NCBI RefSeq assembly: GCF_965638725.1
Contig: NC_134949.1
Coordinates: 39,584,151-39,648,150, forward strand
From: Aptenodytes patagonicus
Taxonomy: Eukaryota; Chordata; Aves; Sphenisciformes; Spheniscidae
DNA: 64,000 bases
Direction of reading: 5' to 3'
Shown here: positions 23,063-38,600 of the stretch, in pieces
Layout of the letters: every line of letters starts with the position of its first letter
Numbering within the stretch: position 1 is the stretch's first letter
Notes under the pieces: model-generated
What the model saw: the letters and a program-made list of their open reading frames with translations, nothing else
The model's database searches: none
What the model was told of the DNA's origin: nothing
Position numbers and translations under genes: made by a program

Positions 23063-23577
23063 AGTGGTAAAAGTAACTTGTTGTTACAGCACCGTGTTGC
23101 ACTGACAATTCATACAGTAACACAAACAAATATACCACAGTTGCCTTTAAGATAGCTGGTTAAAATCAAGCAACTGAGGTGTTTGGTGAATGATGGTGTT
23201 GCCCCTGAATACTGTCCCAGGTCATACTGCGTGACTGCAGCAGAATACCTTGAAAAGTAACACAGGTTGCATAAAAAAAATAATCATCTCAGTTTCAAGA
23301 GGTGCCACTGTAAAAAAAAAATAAAACCCCACATGGCTGTTGTGACATAGTGAATTAAGACATAACTCTCGGATATAAAGGACCTACATTTTCAACACTG
23401 GTTTAGATATTGAAATTTTAAATTGGGATGGCAAGTCCTAAACGTTGGGCCATATTAGTGGTAAGTGAAAGGATGCTGCATGGTATCTACAATCACAATT
23501 TTTTAAAATGTACACTACAAACTATAAAAAAAATAAATCATTTTACAGAACAGTTTCTCTACAACAGGTGGGAGAGA

Positions 23578-23684
23578 TTATGTCTTGCCCCAGAAATCCT
23601 TCCTCTTCTGAGCTCGTTCCAGTATCTGAGATGCAAGCGAGCTAGATGCTGCCGAGCGAGCAGAAATCTGAGACAACCTGTCAT
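23578..23684 (-). CDS. MDM1: MDM1 exon 14 (residues 692-726, stop)
   Basis: Encodes [15 protein letters not shown] through KRKDFWGKT and TAA, closely matching the human C-terminus ([19 protein letters not shown]). Confidence 0.96.
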
Positions 23685-26600
23685 CTGTGGGGAAAGCAAC
23701 AAGGCAAAAAGTAAATAGGAAGATTAAATATACATATTAAAACACAGTTGACATTCATGGCAGACTTTGAAAGTGCAAATATTTTTATGCCCTTTTTCAA
23801 AATGGATGCTAAAATAGTACCACAATACACTTTAATTCTCTTACTTGGTAACTGACATGCTGGAGAAGAATCTCACTAGAAAGCTACTAGGATGCTAGGT
23901 AAGTTTAGGAGAGCTACGTGCCCAACTCTTGACAAACTCCAGAATGATATCCCTACTGTCACCTGGGAATTGCCCAATTCTCCAAGTCATCTTTACATTT
24001 ACTCTCCTGTGTCAGAAGACCTCAGAAATCGTTCCTCTGCAACTGAAGTCTGTATAGACTAGACTCTGATAATGACATATTCATGAAAGCAACCCACCGC
24101 TTCAAGCAAAGCAGACAACCTTAGAATAACACATGACTAAAATATCAGAACCTATGTTGCCGCAAGAGCCCTTCTGTGCCAAAACCAGCTAGTTTACCAC
24201 AAGCTGTTAAAAGGAATGTGTCTTCTGAAGAGAACAGGAAGTTTAACACAAAGACAACAAGAAGCATGCTTTAAAAATGTGCTTTTGAAAGGTCTTCCTT
24301 TTGAATACAGGGTCCGCTTCACACCCAGCAGAACTCTTAAAATTAAGTAGCCTGGATACTGCTTCTCTGATAAAGCACAACATTATACTTCTTTAACATC
24401 ATTATCAAAATGTTGCTACAGCTCTGTCAAGATGCTCTCTATGAAAAATGACCTTAATTACACCCATTCTCCTGCAATGGATTAAAAAGAACTGTCTCAC
24501 TACTTTCCAGCCCCCCCTACCAACAAAAAATTCCACAACTCAATCCTAACAGGACCTGTACTTTGTCGGTGTTTCAACTAACTTTTCAGCAGCGTTTCTA
24601 AATTCTTGAAATACAGTGATCCAAACAGCCCGTAACAGGCTCACACACTATGCGTAACAACTATATCCCCGCGTATGAGAAAACTGCTAACTGCACTTCT
24701 GCAAACAGGCATGTCATTGGAATAACTCCCAGGTTTCTATGTACATGAACAAATATGGGCATATGAAATATCTATGAGCTGGCACTTTGCACCTGTTTCT
24801 GAAAGCTCACACATCATCACTCAGCTCACAGGAAAAAAAAGAAAAAGAAACAGCAGTTACAGCATTTAATCTGTGTGTGGCAAGCTTGTGGGAAGCTGCA
24901 GAGTACTATAGGATTTTGCATGTTTTATGTAGGTACACAGATGCTTGGCTGAGCCATCTGCACAACCCACACATTTTCCAGCCAACTGCAGTGAGTAAAA
25001 TAGAGAATCGGCCTGAACCTTGGTTAAAACCAAGGAGCAAACAAGCCTAAGGGGTACAGAAAAAAGCTTTTGGTTGCAGTTTATTTATAGATATACCCCA
25101 GAGCAATCAGATATGAACTTGCTCTGCCCATACTCTAATCTGAACCAAACACAGGTGATTGCGACTAGCACAGCACCACACCAAGCTCAACCTCATATAC
25201 CATGCTAAGAAACAATGTATAGCTGAGGCTACAGTGCCTTTGGTTGACTCACACTACTGAAAGAGTTTATTTGTGTCTGTCCACAAAAGGGCCAAGAAGA
25301 TGCACTGGTGAGCTGTGCACTGGCTGCTCCCCCAGATTAACTTTACAGCAAACAGAAAAAAAGGCCAAAACAGCAGTCAGAATAACAGGATGCTATAAGT
25401 ACCCCTAATACACTGAGCAGAGGAACAGGTGTGAAAATTAAAGTCAGAGGAATCATTTTATGCTGCATACCTGGTCCTCAAGTCTCACACACAAAATCTT
25501 TATCTTAAGATTTCTGGTACCTTTTAAAAGTTGCATCCAAAGTTACTGCAGCTGCAGCCTGGGCTGTGAGCATTTTGCAGTTTGCTTCTGTTGCTATCAA
25601 CACAAAGGCTTAAAAAATGTGTGAGGAGGAAACGATTTTAGGTATGGAACTGAGCAAGCCATAGTAACCACATTGAGCCACAATGGTCTATTTAATTTTC
25701 AGCTGTATTTAATGGTTTATTCGTACTAGAATATACCTTCATATTCACACTTCAGATTACTAGGATGAACATTTTCAAATTATTTTGATGAAATAATGCA
25801 GTAGTTATTCATGCAAACACATAAACCAGTATTACTTACTGCATTCAGAAACCTCCCACATTAGTGCAAAAGTTTAAATTAATCTAGGTAATAGACACAT
25901 GATATGCAATAATACTTTGGGACAAGAAATACCTTCATCATTACAGTTTCTTTCCTGAAGGGGTAACTGGAAAGATCTCATTTTTGGATTGCCAACATTC
26001 CCTAAGACAAAAGGTCAAAGGCACAGTTTTGAATCATTTCAAAATAGACAAAGGATATTTCATTTTAGAACATTTAAAAAAGTTACAACATTATTTTCAA
26101 AACATGAGTCTTATAAACAGCAAACATACCAAAAACCCACGAGACTCCTTTACTCTAAGCTGAGGTAAAATAAACTTACTCCACTGTATTCTTCTCAAGG
26201 CACCTATCTTTGGCAGATGCTACAAGTTACTTAGTGAACTGCACTCGAGGTACAGAGCTAGAACACAGCACTCTAACCTCATTCCGAGGAAATTCGCTGG
26301 ATTTCACCATCCCACTTAACCTGACAACTGCTTGCTCCATTCTAGAATGGAAATACTACTGTAGTTTAGCTAATCTTTATAATAAAAGGACCAGAATTGT
26401 GGGACCTTAAGCAGCTACAGAAAGTCTGGAATGGAGACTTAAGCACATAAACTTTATTTTGACTAAGGGGTGAAGGATTCTTTTATCAAATTTATGTCCC
26501 CAGTACCCCTAAACATTGTTAAAAATCTTTGAAATGCTCCAGCACAAATTCGTCCTCAGCCAAGAAATGGCTTTTCTCAATATCCAATAAATCTTTTATA

Positions 26601-29600
26601 GATAGCTTTTTTGTGTCCATATCCTGCAGAAATATTTAAGGAGCTTCTCTCTCAGAAATCCACAACTCCTGCAAAAAAATACCACACTACAGAGGTCCCC
26701 AGTTGCACACTGCTGCTGGTAACTGCAGCTGGAAAAGTGTCACAGCATCCAGTTGTAGCCTAAAGATTAAAAATTGTAACTGTTCATGCTAAACCAAATT
26801 ATTCTCATAATTAGTAAGTACTTATTGAAATTAATAAGCCAAAATTAGACACCAGACCACTAGAATACAATGATATTAGTGGAATCTGAAACTAAGGTGG
26901 AGAGTTGTGCAGATTTCCTCAGCAAGGCTAAACATATAGTAGAAAAGCTTTTGTTTGCAAACAAGACATTCTTTGTAGAGTCTGTAAGGCAGCAAGCTCA
27001 GCACTCTCTTGGCCTGAACACTGCACGGTAGCCATTTCCATCCTGCAGCGCACTAACACAGCCAGTTAATACACAAAACCCACCATTATGCTGGAATTCT
27101 GGATCCTTGAGAGTCCCTTGAATACGACAAGAGGGACTCCAGCAAGGCATAGAGCAGCTTTTGGCTGACTTCAGCGCAGGAGATGTAGAGGAATGCTCTC
27201 GACGGGCTGAAGCAAGAGGAACTTGCTCATCAGAAACACTGTTAGGAGGCCACTGGTCCTGCCTGAGTGGCAGAGGATCCAAAGTTCCTAGCCCAGCAGG
27301 TGGAGAGGTAAGGAGTGAAACAGCTTCCACTTCCACATCAGGCTAAAACACAATAGAAAGAAAAAAAAAAAACCACACAAAAACCCAACGTCTCATATAG
27401 AATCACAGAATCATAGAATAGTTTGGGTTGGAAGGGACCTCTAGTCATCTAGTCCAACACCCCTGCAATGAGCAGGGACATCAACTACATCAGGCTGCTC
27501 AGAGCCCCGTCCAACCTGACCTTGAATGCTTTCAGGGATGGAGCAACCACCACCTCTCTGGGCAACCTGTGCCAGTGTTTCACCATCCTCAGCGTAAAAA
27601 ATTTCTTCCTTATATCTAGGCTAAATCTACCCCCCTTTAGTTTAAAGCCATTCCCCCTTGTCCTGTCACAAAACAGGCCCTGCTAAAAAGTTTGCTGCCA
27701 TCTTTTTTATAAGCCCCCTTTAAGTACTGGTAGGCTGCAGTAAGGTCTCCCCGAAGCCTTCTCCTCTCTAGGCCCAACTCTCTCAGCCTTTCTTCATAGG
27801 AGAGGTGTTCCATCCCCCTGATCATTTTCGTGGCCCTCCTCTGGACCCGCTCCAACAGGTCCGTGTCTTTCTCATGCTGAGGGCTCCAGAGCTGGACGCA
27901 GTACTCCAGGTGGGGTCTCACCAGAGCAGAGTAGAGGGGCAGGATCACCTCCCTCGACCTGCTGGCCACGCTTCTTTTCATGCAGCCCAGGATATGATTG
28001 GCCTTCTGGGCTGAAAATACTTTTTTCTTATAGGTATGCTGTGATTTTTGAATCCTCATACAATCTGCCAAAGCAGAACCACTTCCCATAAGAACACTCA
28101 GCAGCAACTGTCTTCTGGCAACTGAGATCTGTGACCTCTGGCTACCAAGCAGCTTCAGTGACACACTGCCATGACTGTATACAGCCTTCCAGTACAGATG
28201 CTTACATATGCAGCAAATGTTGGCTTTACACCGTTACACTTCTCATGAGGGTACTGGAAGAATAAGTATTTCAAGCTTGTGAGAGAGCTTAAAGAAAATC
28301 TATTCCTAATAACAAGCGTTTAACATGGTCTGAAAGTAATCTAGTCAGGTCAAACCAAAAGCTTATTCTCTTCACAGCAAAAAACTGTGTTCTTAGATTT
28401 TAAGCCAACATAACCAACTTCTCATGCAATTGTGCCTGCTTCTATTACAGAACTTACTACAAAGGATGTATGGACTGAAATATTAGCTGTCTTTGTAGAA
28501 CTCAGACTAAGCACAACTTGACAAAAAACCCACAATATTGAGAGGAAGACAGAAACATTTAGGAGTTGTTTAACTATTTTTCTTTTAGTAACTATGCAAG
28601 CTGCAAAGTAAAAGGAGCACAAAAGTAAAGGAAAGGGAGAATGAAACTACTATGGCACATTATCGTATCTTGTACATAGGCACCCAACCTCTCCTTGTTG
28701 AATTTCTTTCAAGTCAAGGAATCTGGAGCCGTGCCCTATGTCAGTGGCAAGCTACAGTAACGTTAATGGGGAAATCAACAGCTCCTGATGGCAACTTTTT
28801 TTTTTTAAACAGATCCTGTGCATTCAGCACAAAAAGCCAAAATGGAGCTCATCCAATCTCACTCCAACAGCCTCAACTCCTTTGCTTGATACCACCAAAA
28901 AAATTACTTATTCAGACATCAGCCTTTTTTAGTCACAGATGCTGAGAATTTTAGAATAGTAAATAGCAACTCAAGAAAAAGATTTATTGAATAAATTATT
29001 CACAATTACTTAAAAAGCACATTCCTAAAATGAATAATGGTAAGTCTTTTTTCTGGCTCACCCGGAAGGACCTTCTTTTTGAAGCTTCTCTTGCACCTCG
29101 CTTAGCTGAAGAAGGGTCTGTTCCTAAACCTCGTGTTCGCTGCTGTGAAGATGAAGACTTGAATTTAGGAGGAGACACTAGAACTGCACCTCCTATTGTA
29201 GTGGAGAAGATGAAAAATGCTTTATTACCTTAAATAACCTAATAAATTAATTCATACATGTCTTTTCTCTTTAGTTCTTGAAATACTGCTTTGCATTTAA
29301 AAGTCTTTTTACCAACAGCTGGGGTAGTGAGATCATGATGAGTCCTGTGAGCTCCACCAAGTGCTCTCAGCTTTGGAGTAGGAAGCCTGCCGCCTGTCCT
29401 TGAGGATACAGAAGAAGAATCTGACACAGCTGCAGAAGAATTCAATACTAAGGTATTCTCACTGCAAAAAATGAGAAATAATTAAAGGATTAGCTAAGGA
29501 CTCAGAAGTCTTGCACTCAAGCTTTTTGTTTCTAATACATTCCTACAATGAAGCCTAAGGCAAGACAGTTAGGGCCATAAAACACTAACAGCCTGTAGCT

Positions 29601-32600
29601 AAAACATCCGCTTGCAATGGGGAGTCCTGGATTCCAGCCCTTGAGCCTCAGTTTCTGTATTTTATTTTTTTTTTATGTAACTGGATAAAATACATAAACA
29701 GTCTCAAGCTGCAAATTCAGGCTCCCTCTGTCCCAATAAACCTTGAATGTATTGCTGCACAGCAGCAAAGACTCAACAGGAGGGCTGGAAAGAGTACTCA
29801 CGCAGAAAAACTTTGAAACTGCTTGCCACCTTAGAGGTGGGAATGTGGGTTTGACTCTTTTCAGTCAATGTGGTGGAACTGAAACCAAGTATTCCACATT
29901 TATGTAACTGTTCTAGCCCCCAGGTTATTAAATAAATCAGCACTACCACTTCTGCCTTCTTCCTCCAGATGCATTTCAAAAGGAGGTGGCGGCATACCCA
30001 CACTGTGCAAGGAACCTGATCCTATTAGTGCATGCTAGACACGCTCTGAGGACATCTAGGCAAAGAATGCCTCATTTCGAGCTCTCAAGCAGGCTTAGAT
30101 AACATGCAAGTCTTAAGCTGCTCTGCATGGCCAAGTCCAGAGCATATCTCAGCACACACACAACCACATTACAGGATGACAGAAAATCTTCAACGTCAAT
30201 CAGAGACACATCTATGAACTAGATAATCTCCAGAATTAGACAGAAACTTAAGAAGGTTTTCAGGATGATGGTTTTGAAAGCCTGCATTTAATTTCTATTT
30301 GAGTCTAGCATCTCAATCTTTCTTTGCCTGGGTTTTGCATACAGGATATTATCACCAAAGACGACAATTGCAATTCCTTACCTTCGATTCATGCTGCAAC
30401 ACCAAAGATAAAACCCAATGAGGAATACAGAATGCTTAGATGGTATGGTAACAAGGGCCAAAGTTATTCAGATTTAAATATCTATCAAACTAAAATATTG
30501 TTCTACTAAAAAAAGTATACAAAACTTGCACAGTAAAAAGCCAGAGACTTCTGTAACTACATATAATTTGGATCTTTCAACTGTCAAATACAGTACTATG
30601 CACAGTACTATGCACATACTGAATTGATCTCTCATTATTTCTAAATACCCCTCCACCTTTTTCCCACCTGTGCTCAGTAACATAATCACCGGTGATTACC
30701 GAATGAGAGGTTTTTTTTCCTCCCAAGTCCTTTATCTTTGCCCATGAATTTTTTTAAGAAAAACAGATGCTTAAGTACAAGATTAGCATGTAATCTACCC
30801 TTCCAGTCTTATCAGTCCTATGCTGTCAATTTGAAGCAGATTGTGAGCTTTAATTTTCACCACACTTGGCTGCTGTGTAATGAACAGTCTGTTCTAAGAG
30901 GCCCATACTGCAAATTTATAGTTTTGGAAAAAAACATTAGAATTGTTCATGCTTCTACAAACTTCTGTTCTGCAAGTTAGAAATCCAGTATTCTTAATGA
31001 TAGATCCATTTCCATCAACCAGCTCAATGTCTTGAACTTTCTCATTCCTTATCATATTGTTAAAAACAAAAGTAGTCTCACACCAACTTATACTCTCTTA
31101 AGTAAATCTGATTTAAAAACAAAAATTAGTTAACCTACAAATTTCTGAGATGTTAGAGGAAAAAATTATATATATACACCACAAAAACGTTCAGTTTTAC
31201 CCTTCAATTTTCTTATCTTCATTGGCATCCTTATTGTTTTTTTCTAACTGCTGAGCCACAACTACAGCCTGTTCATCTTGTTTTTCTTCCGCTTCTGTTG
31301 ATTGCCGATTCTCCCTTTCTTCAGCACCTTCTTGTTCACCCCAAACTAAACGCCTTTTGACTGGAACAGTTAAAGCATCTGACATGTCTTTCTTCTCAGC
31401 GCTGTCCTGGTGTGGCTGTTCTCTGGAGTCAGCTTGCTGCAGCATTTTGGGGCTTGGTGCAGTCTCTTTTTCAGACACTCTAGGTAACAAAGAAAGCACT
31501 GTTTCATACCATTGATTTGCATGATATACATGTGTCCATGTAGAACACATCCATCCAGCTCAGCCCTTTGCCAAAAGTACAGCTCAGATATTAGAAAGTG
31601 GTACAGTCGACATGATGAATGGTTAAATTTCCACTGAAGTTTTAACTGATGTTTAAGCATAACCCATTTTCAAACTAGATTCTATGAAAACTCTTTCTGG
31701 ATTACCATTTCCAAAGATGTAATGTAAAATTAGGGCTCTATTTCCAAATTAAACAACAAGTTACATTATCAGAAGTGCTCAAAAAATAACTAGTTCCATG
31801 CATAGGGACTGTCTGATGCCACAGTTTTGAAAGCCAAGCAGTTTAGAAGACTCCTTTTCAGGCACAATTTTTGAAAGTCTTAAACTCTCAAATGCTCACA
31901 GAAATCAGTGCAAATTAGCCTAGTGCACAGAAATGAGAGCAGTAAGAGGATCTGTATTTCACAGGCAAAAAAACAAACCAGTAAACCAAAACATTTACAC
32001 CATACTTAGTATCACACATTATAGTGTAATAAATACTCTTTTACATGTCATCCCCCAACCCTTATTAGAACTACAGTCATGCAAATGGGTAGATCTCTCC
32101 CACATAGACAAGTAGTGCGCATACAGCAGTCTAAGTGGACTACAGAGGCATCCAAAGCACTGTTTTTAAATATCAGATCTCAGAGAAGACACAAATGGCT
32201 TTTTTTTTCTCCTTGCTTGAGCAATAGCTGTCTACATTTTACTAAAATACTAATTCTGAATTTTTGTAGCAAGGGATTTAATATCTGCCAATTGTGACAG
32301 CCTTCAAAGAAAGGAGAAAATGGATGTACACCATTCCAGTTCCTAAGTCTTCATCTCAGAACTAAACAGTGTCTAAGACTCAACCACAAGATTAATTAAT
32401 CCTGACAAGAACACTGATAACATCTGAGTAGGCAAAACATATTTCATATCATTCCAGTGGAAAGTGGAATATTACTTCAGTATGACTTACTGCGAAATTC
32501 CTCCAGACTTGATGAGACTAAGGTTGCCACACTAAATACGCATTTGCAGAGAATTATAAAGGAGTAACTTTCTCTTCTTTCAGAAGACTGGACTGTGCCT

Positions 32601-35600
32601 CATTTTCAATTTGAGCACATATCAACTGATGTATCTGTGAAAAGGTAAATGCCCTCATCTGTTCTAGAGAATTTACATATCACAGGATCGTAGAACAGCC
32701 CAGGCTGGAATGGTCCTCGAAAGACCATCTGGTCCAACCTTCCGTGGGGAAAGGGAGCCTAGATGAGATTATTGAGCACCCTGTCCAATCGCATCTTGAA
32801 TACAGTCAAACATCCAAGATCTCACAGCTATGCTAAGCCTACATTCAGCATTTTGCTCTGTTTCAAAGCTGCAGAATAATAGGCAGGAATGACAACCTTA
32901 CCCGGCAAGATCTAGTGCTCTGATGTTGTTGCTGATGCCTTCTTCTGAACTGGAATTTGAGGACACATCCCAAAGACTGTTATTATCGGACAGGATCTGA
33001 TTGAGATGGTATCGGGAGAAGTGTGTTCCCTCTACTCGTTGCCTGTAAGCTTTTGCTCTTTCTCGAAGTTCTCTCACCTACACATCAAGGTTTCACAAGT
33101 TGCATGTCTGTTTAAAGTTCATTAATAGGCTATTATAAAGTATTTGCATTAGCTAATGGCAGCTAGAGGAGAAAGGCAAATTACTCATAATACAGGGCCA
33201 CCCACAGCACAAAAATTGCATGCCGCAGTAAATGCAACAAAAGGAAAGCAAAAATAACAAAAGTGTGTATTTAGTAAGCATGTTTGAGCCATGAAGCCAA
33301 AGCAAAATTGTCAATTATTCATTCACTGATCACAAAAAGTTATGCAGCAACTATGAATAAGTTTAGTGCTGGATTCTAGTTTTTCCATCAGCGCTCAGAC
33401 ACACTGCTCCAAACACTGAAACAGAAACTTAGATGCAACCAACCTCCATATACCACACGGAATTTAGGGTGTTTTGAGATGCCTAAGGAGAGGAATACAG
33501 AATTATTTTTAAATTTCTTATTTTTCTCTCAACTCTGTATTGTTATTATCACCCTTGTAACTTTATTTCAGTCTAAGTAAGAAATTAAATACTAAAAACC
33601 TGTCAACATAGCTCTATGCTGCCTCCCTGAGATTCAATAAAAAGCTGTAAAACAAATACATCAGCACTGGTATTTCACCAGTTTTTGCCAAGCCTGAGGA
33701 AATTAATTTAGATTTCTAAGCATTAACACTAAAAAATACATTCACCACCAATTTATTATTATTTCAAGTCAACAGATCGATATGCATGTGTAATACTGAG
33801 TTTGTATGCTGTGAACACTGCAACTGTCTCTAGCTTAATCTTATCTCAGTGAGGAGCTGATAATTACATGAGAACTCTTGGTGCTGTTGCATGTAAGACA
33901 TAATATCAAAATCATTCCTTCTAGGCTATCAGTAACTGTAAGAATGAGATACAAAACTGTTCAGATGTCAGGTTTAGTCTTAAAAAAAATAAAAGTGATA
34001 AGCCCTCTCTTTAGACATTATACTGCTGATTATACACTATCATTTTTATGCTTAAAACTAGTTAAACACTCACACTGTCTTGTGTCTTTCACCCAAACAC
34101 AATTAAAGTGCAGGAAGAAAAAGCAACAACAAAACTTTTATGTTTAAATTATTAAAAATAACTTTGTGATATCATTGTGTGAATTCTGGCTCACTAAAAA
34201 AATGGTTCACAGGAAATAAGTATTTTGTCAAAGAGCAGGAAAGTAATACTGACACTTCCTCTAGCATATTTTCATAGCTTTTCTTATTTATTCTTCTTTC
34301 ATGATAGCCTTCGCATCATTCTTCCTGCGAGGAACAGAGTTGCTGGGCCAAATTCCGCTAAACTCACTAAAAGTAACTGAATGCAGCAGATGGAAATCCA
34401 CTTAGCCCACACCAGCTAACATCCCACAATTTGACCCACTAAACTTCCAAAGAATAGCCTATTAAAAACACATGCTTGTCATTTTAAGAGGAGAGTTTAA
34501 AATTTGAGGTGCAAGTGATTTACTGGATTATTCACTTTAAGTAGAAGAATGAAAAATTAATTATGATTGCCACAACAGAAGGAATATAAATCCAGAGCAA
34601 CAGGACACTGGAGGGGGAGGAAGAATACTATGTCTCCAGTGAATTGTGAAGAAGTACAAAGGACAACCGTCTCCTTCAGTGACTCAGCGGGCAGCATTAT
34701 CTCAGCAGGACACAGGCCCCAGAGAGTCCTACTGTGATTATGAATTGCCCGCATTAATTTTTCAAAAGCATAATTCAAAGAGATTTTTTCATTTGACTGC
34801 TGAAAAGCACCCCTTAGTAATATATTGTAGAGTAGCAGTCTAGGAGTAATCACTACGGCTAAGGTCATACCAGGATTCTATTATGGTATTTGCCTGTTTG
34901 GGCACAGAACTTCAGAAAGTCTTCTTTGGACCCAAAGTTACCCATATGCGGTCTCAACTAAGGGAGAAACCAGACTGGATCAGTCAGAGCTTATCATCTA
35001 ATCACTTATGCTAAACGAGAGATGTTCTGTAGGCACCTTTGGCAGGGGCGAGTCTCAACAACCCACCAGACGTAGAGGTTAGATACAGCTTCGAAGAACA
35101 TTTCTCTTCATGTCAGTGCATTAGTGTGGGAACAGGTATGGAATCATGTAGAAACCAAAAGGAATGTTGGGCAGCCTATGCTGGGAATGGCCAAAGTACC
35201 TTTGTTGCTTTACAATAAAACCGATGCGCTTGACACTTTTTTCAAGTTATACATTCTTTCATTAATCTGCTGTTAACATACTTCTCAAATGGCTAGATTC
35301 TTTCTTATGTCTCAACCGTGAATGAAATATTTTATTCAGCCCTATTTTAGCCATGCTGGACCCCATCTTGTAGTTCTTAGAACAAAAATATTGATGGATG
35401 CTACAAGAAAAAAAGCCTGGCCAAGAATCAGGTCTATCAGGATTTTTATTCTTGTATTAACAGAGGTTTTAAGAATTAACCTTGGTTTTCTTCCAACCTG
35501 TCTTGAAGACCAGAAAATTCCAAGCTTTAACCTTGCCCTGTGCTTTCACTACACCCACAAAATGCTTCTTATTAAGAATTACAACCCTCAATGATATATA

Positions 35601-38600
35601 TGGAAATATTAACAAGAAAATAGCAAATTAAAAAAAACTCCATATAGAAAAAATCCCACACAGTAACACATTTACACAAGCTAAATATTATTCCTTGTCT
35701 ACTAGCAAAACTAGTTTTGATATGCTGTACTGGTTTTGGCTGGGATAGAGTTAAATGTCTTTATAGTAGCTCCTATGGTGCTAAGTTTTGGATTTGTGCT
35801 GAAAACAGAGTTGATAACAAAGGTATGGTTTAGTTATTGCTGAGCAGCGCTTACACAGAGTCAAGGCCTTTTCTGATTCTCACCCCACCCCACCAGCAAG
35901 CAGGCTGGGGGTGCACAAGAAGTTGGGAGGGGACACAGCCGGGACAGCTGACCCCAACTGACCAAAGGGATATTCCACACCATATGACGTCATGCTCAGC
36001 GTATAAAGCTGGGGGAAGAAGAAGGAAGGGGGGGATGTTCGGAGTGATGGTGTTTGTCTTCCCAAGTAACGGTTACGTCTGATGGAGCCCTGCTTTCCTG
36101 GAGATGGCTGAACACCTTCCCTGCCTGCCGACGGGAAGCAGTGAATGAATTCCTTGTTTTGCTTTGCTTGCGTGTGCAGCTTTTGCTTTACCTATTAAAC
36201 TGTCTTTATCTCAACCCACAAGTTTTCTCACTTTTACCCTTCCAATTCTCTCCTCCATCCCACTGCGGGGGAGTGAGTGAGCAGCTGTGTGGGGCTTAGC
36301 TGCCTACTGGGGTTAAACCACGACATATGCTCACAGGCATGTGATTTAAAGTCTAACAGAGACAGGAGAAATTCAGGTAATTCCAATTATAAAAGTCTCT
36401 TCTCTATGAACTCATAGTAGGATCTAACGTAGGTACGCATACATAAAAATGTGTATGTAATCAAAAATGTGTATGTAATCTAAGCACATTTATCATCAAT
36501 AAAATATTCATTATTACAGTCTTAAAATGAATTTGGCTCTTCCAGCTACCCAGCACAACTCCTTCATTTAGAAGGCCCTAAAAATCCTAGTAATTCTTTT
36601 TTGAATTCTTCATGCCTACTGCCAAACGACTTCTTTCTAATTTCCTGCAATTCCCTTGTCAGCAAGAAAATCTCCATGGAAAAGTCAGCCATATCCAAAA
36701 CACTTATCTACAGTGTGGGAATTTCTTGATTTCTCATATACTCTCATTAAATGCTGCATATATTTACTTCCTACATCTCTGAAACACAACCCATAAAGGA
36801 TCCTGCCTGGTAAAGCAGAACATCCACCCTCCACTTGCAGTCTCCTCATTCTTTCCATTGACTGTACTGCAGCGACTCCTCCCAGCTGGCTGTGCTGCAA
36901 ACACAATATACTGCAAGGCAATGTGTCCCTCTCCCTTTACTTGCCTACCAGTCAGTTGCTCGTGAAGCTGAGCAATGCTCCTGACTGTTTTGAATGTTAC
37001 TGATGCACCATCCAATCTCCAAATGAAAGTCTTACATGCCAGAAAAATGACATAATATTCTACAGAAATATTCTGTATACCACTTAGTCAGGCTGCATGC
37101 AATAGTTCAGAATATTCTATAGTTCAGAATATTCTACAGCCTTAGTTACAGTAAATCTACTGCATATATCAATACATATAAAAAATAAAAATATTGCTTG
37201 TTTTTAGTCTTCTAACATCCTCTTGAGGCTGTTTTCACAGAATGGATTCTCTCATGCTTGTATACACAAAATCTGATTATGAATCATCGCATACTACGAT
37301 ACACTTTAAACCTTGAGACCTATTTCTCATTGAGTATTTTGTATACATTCAAGATATTATTTCTTTTTGCCTAAAAAGAAAATTACTTGCTAGATTAAGT
37401 CCAGTGAGAAAACACAGAACTGAATGCTACCGCACTACTCCTGCAATTCTCAGAAAATGTTATTTTCAGAATCTCAAAGCCCAACACACTACAGCCATCC
37501 GCTCCACTTCCACCTTCCACATCAGCTTGGTCCCAATTGATGAGGAAACACATTTCCAACTATTTGCCACACACGTAGCAGTGCACAGTGTCTCACAAAG
37601 GCTCCCTCTATCAGCTGGGAGAAGACTAAGTCAATTCAGTGAAATCTGACAGTTGCAGAACTAGCTCTAGCAGTTCCTTAGCACACTGCTGACAGTTTTG
37701 ATTTACTTGACTAATTCAGGAAATCATACTCAATAATCCTGCTAAGAAATCCTGTGGTCCTGAAGCTGTTCAGCATTTTCAGAGTTCTGTCAAATGAGTT
37801 CCTATACAGTATAATACTGGTCGCAGTTACTGAATAAACTAGAAAATACTTAGATTGGCTGAAACTTGCAAGAGAAATTCTCAATTTTATGTTGTGTGTA
37901 ACTGACTTCAGCTGACTGCTTTGAATGGATTCAGCATGGCAAGCTAACAAACTGAGCCTGACTATCAAGCTGACCTAGGCTGATACACATGTTGGCCTTT
38001 TCCTTTTATTCCCTTGGAATTTCCTATCATCCACTTCTGCATTTTGAAAACTTCTGCTTGTTAAAACTGGGCTGAACATCAACGCTGAGATTATCTGCTC
38101 CAAGAGATTCTGTTCTGAATGATTCTGATTGTAAGGGAAACAAAACTTCTCGCTTGCTTTGGATGTCACATTAATATAATCTTTGAGTCACGCCATCTCT
38201 TATTTTTTCTTGCTATATATTACACTGACTTGTCAGAACCTAATCATCACCTTTGGGAGCTTGAGTCATTAGCATTAATCTCAAAACTGTATCTTACAAA
38301 CCCACAATTCAAAGTTTTTTGCATCTAAAAATCAAAATACAAAGCATACTCGGGCTTCAGATTTTTTTAAGAATACTCACCTGGCTGGGAACTTTACTTC
38401 TAATACGAGACCAAGCTCCATCTTTGTAGAAATACTGGGCTGGAGACAAAAATTTTGACCTATATTCAGTGTTCAACTTCCTAAGAAATCAAGAATGAGG
38501 AGAGGAAAAAAAGACAGAAAGAGTAAAGCTTGATATCCAGAATACTCTTTTTAAGAGCACTTTTAAAAGTTATATCAACAATCATAAGTATATTTGCACT

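Larger units (their letters stand above)
22305..23577 (-). other. MDM1: MDM1 3' UTR (predicted)
   Basis: From the MDM1 stop codon to the first AATAAA on the minus strand, about 1.25 kb. It includes a sense-oriented CR1 tail (22,996-23,062). The end is set only by the poly(A) signal at 22,326-22,331. Confidence 0.45.

Noticed and set aside
27637-28164. 175-codon frame resembling reverse transcriptase, as a possible gene
   Set aside because: It is the truncated, frameshifted end of a CR1 ORF2; the first 50 or so residues of the frame are unrelated flanking intron.
36445-37135. Clustered short tandem repeats as a possible CRISPR-like array
   Set aside because: Only two copies each, no spacers, and inside an intron of a bird gene. 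Simple duplications.
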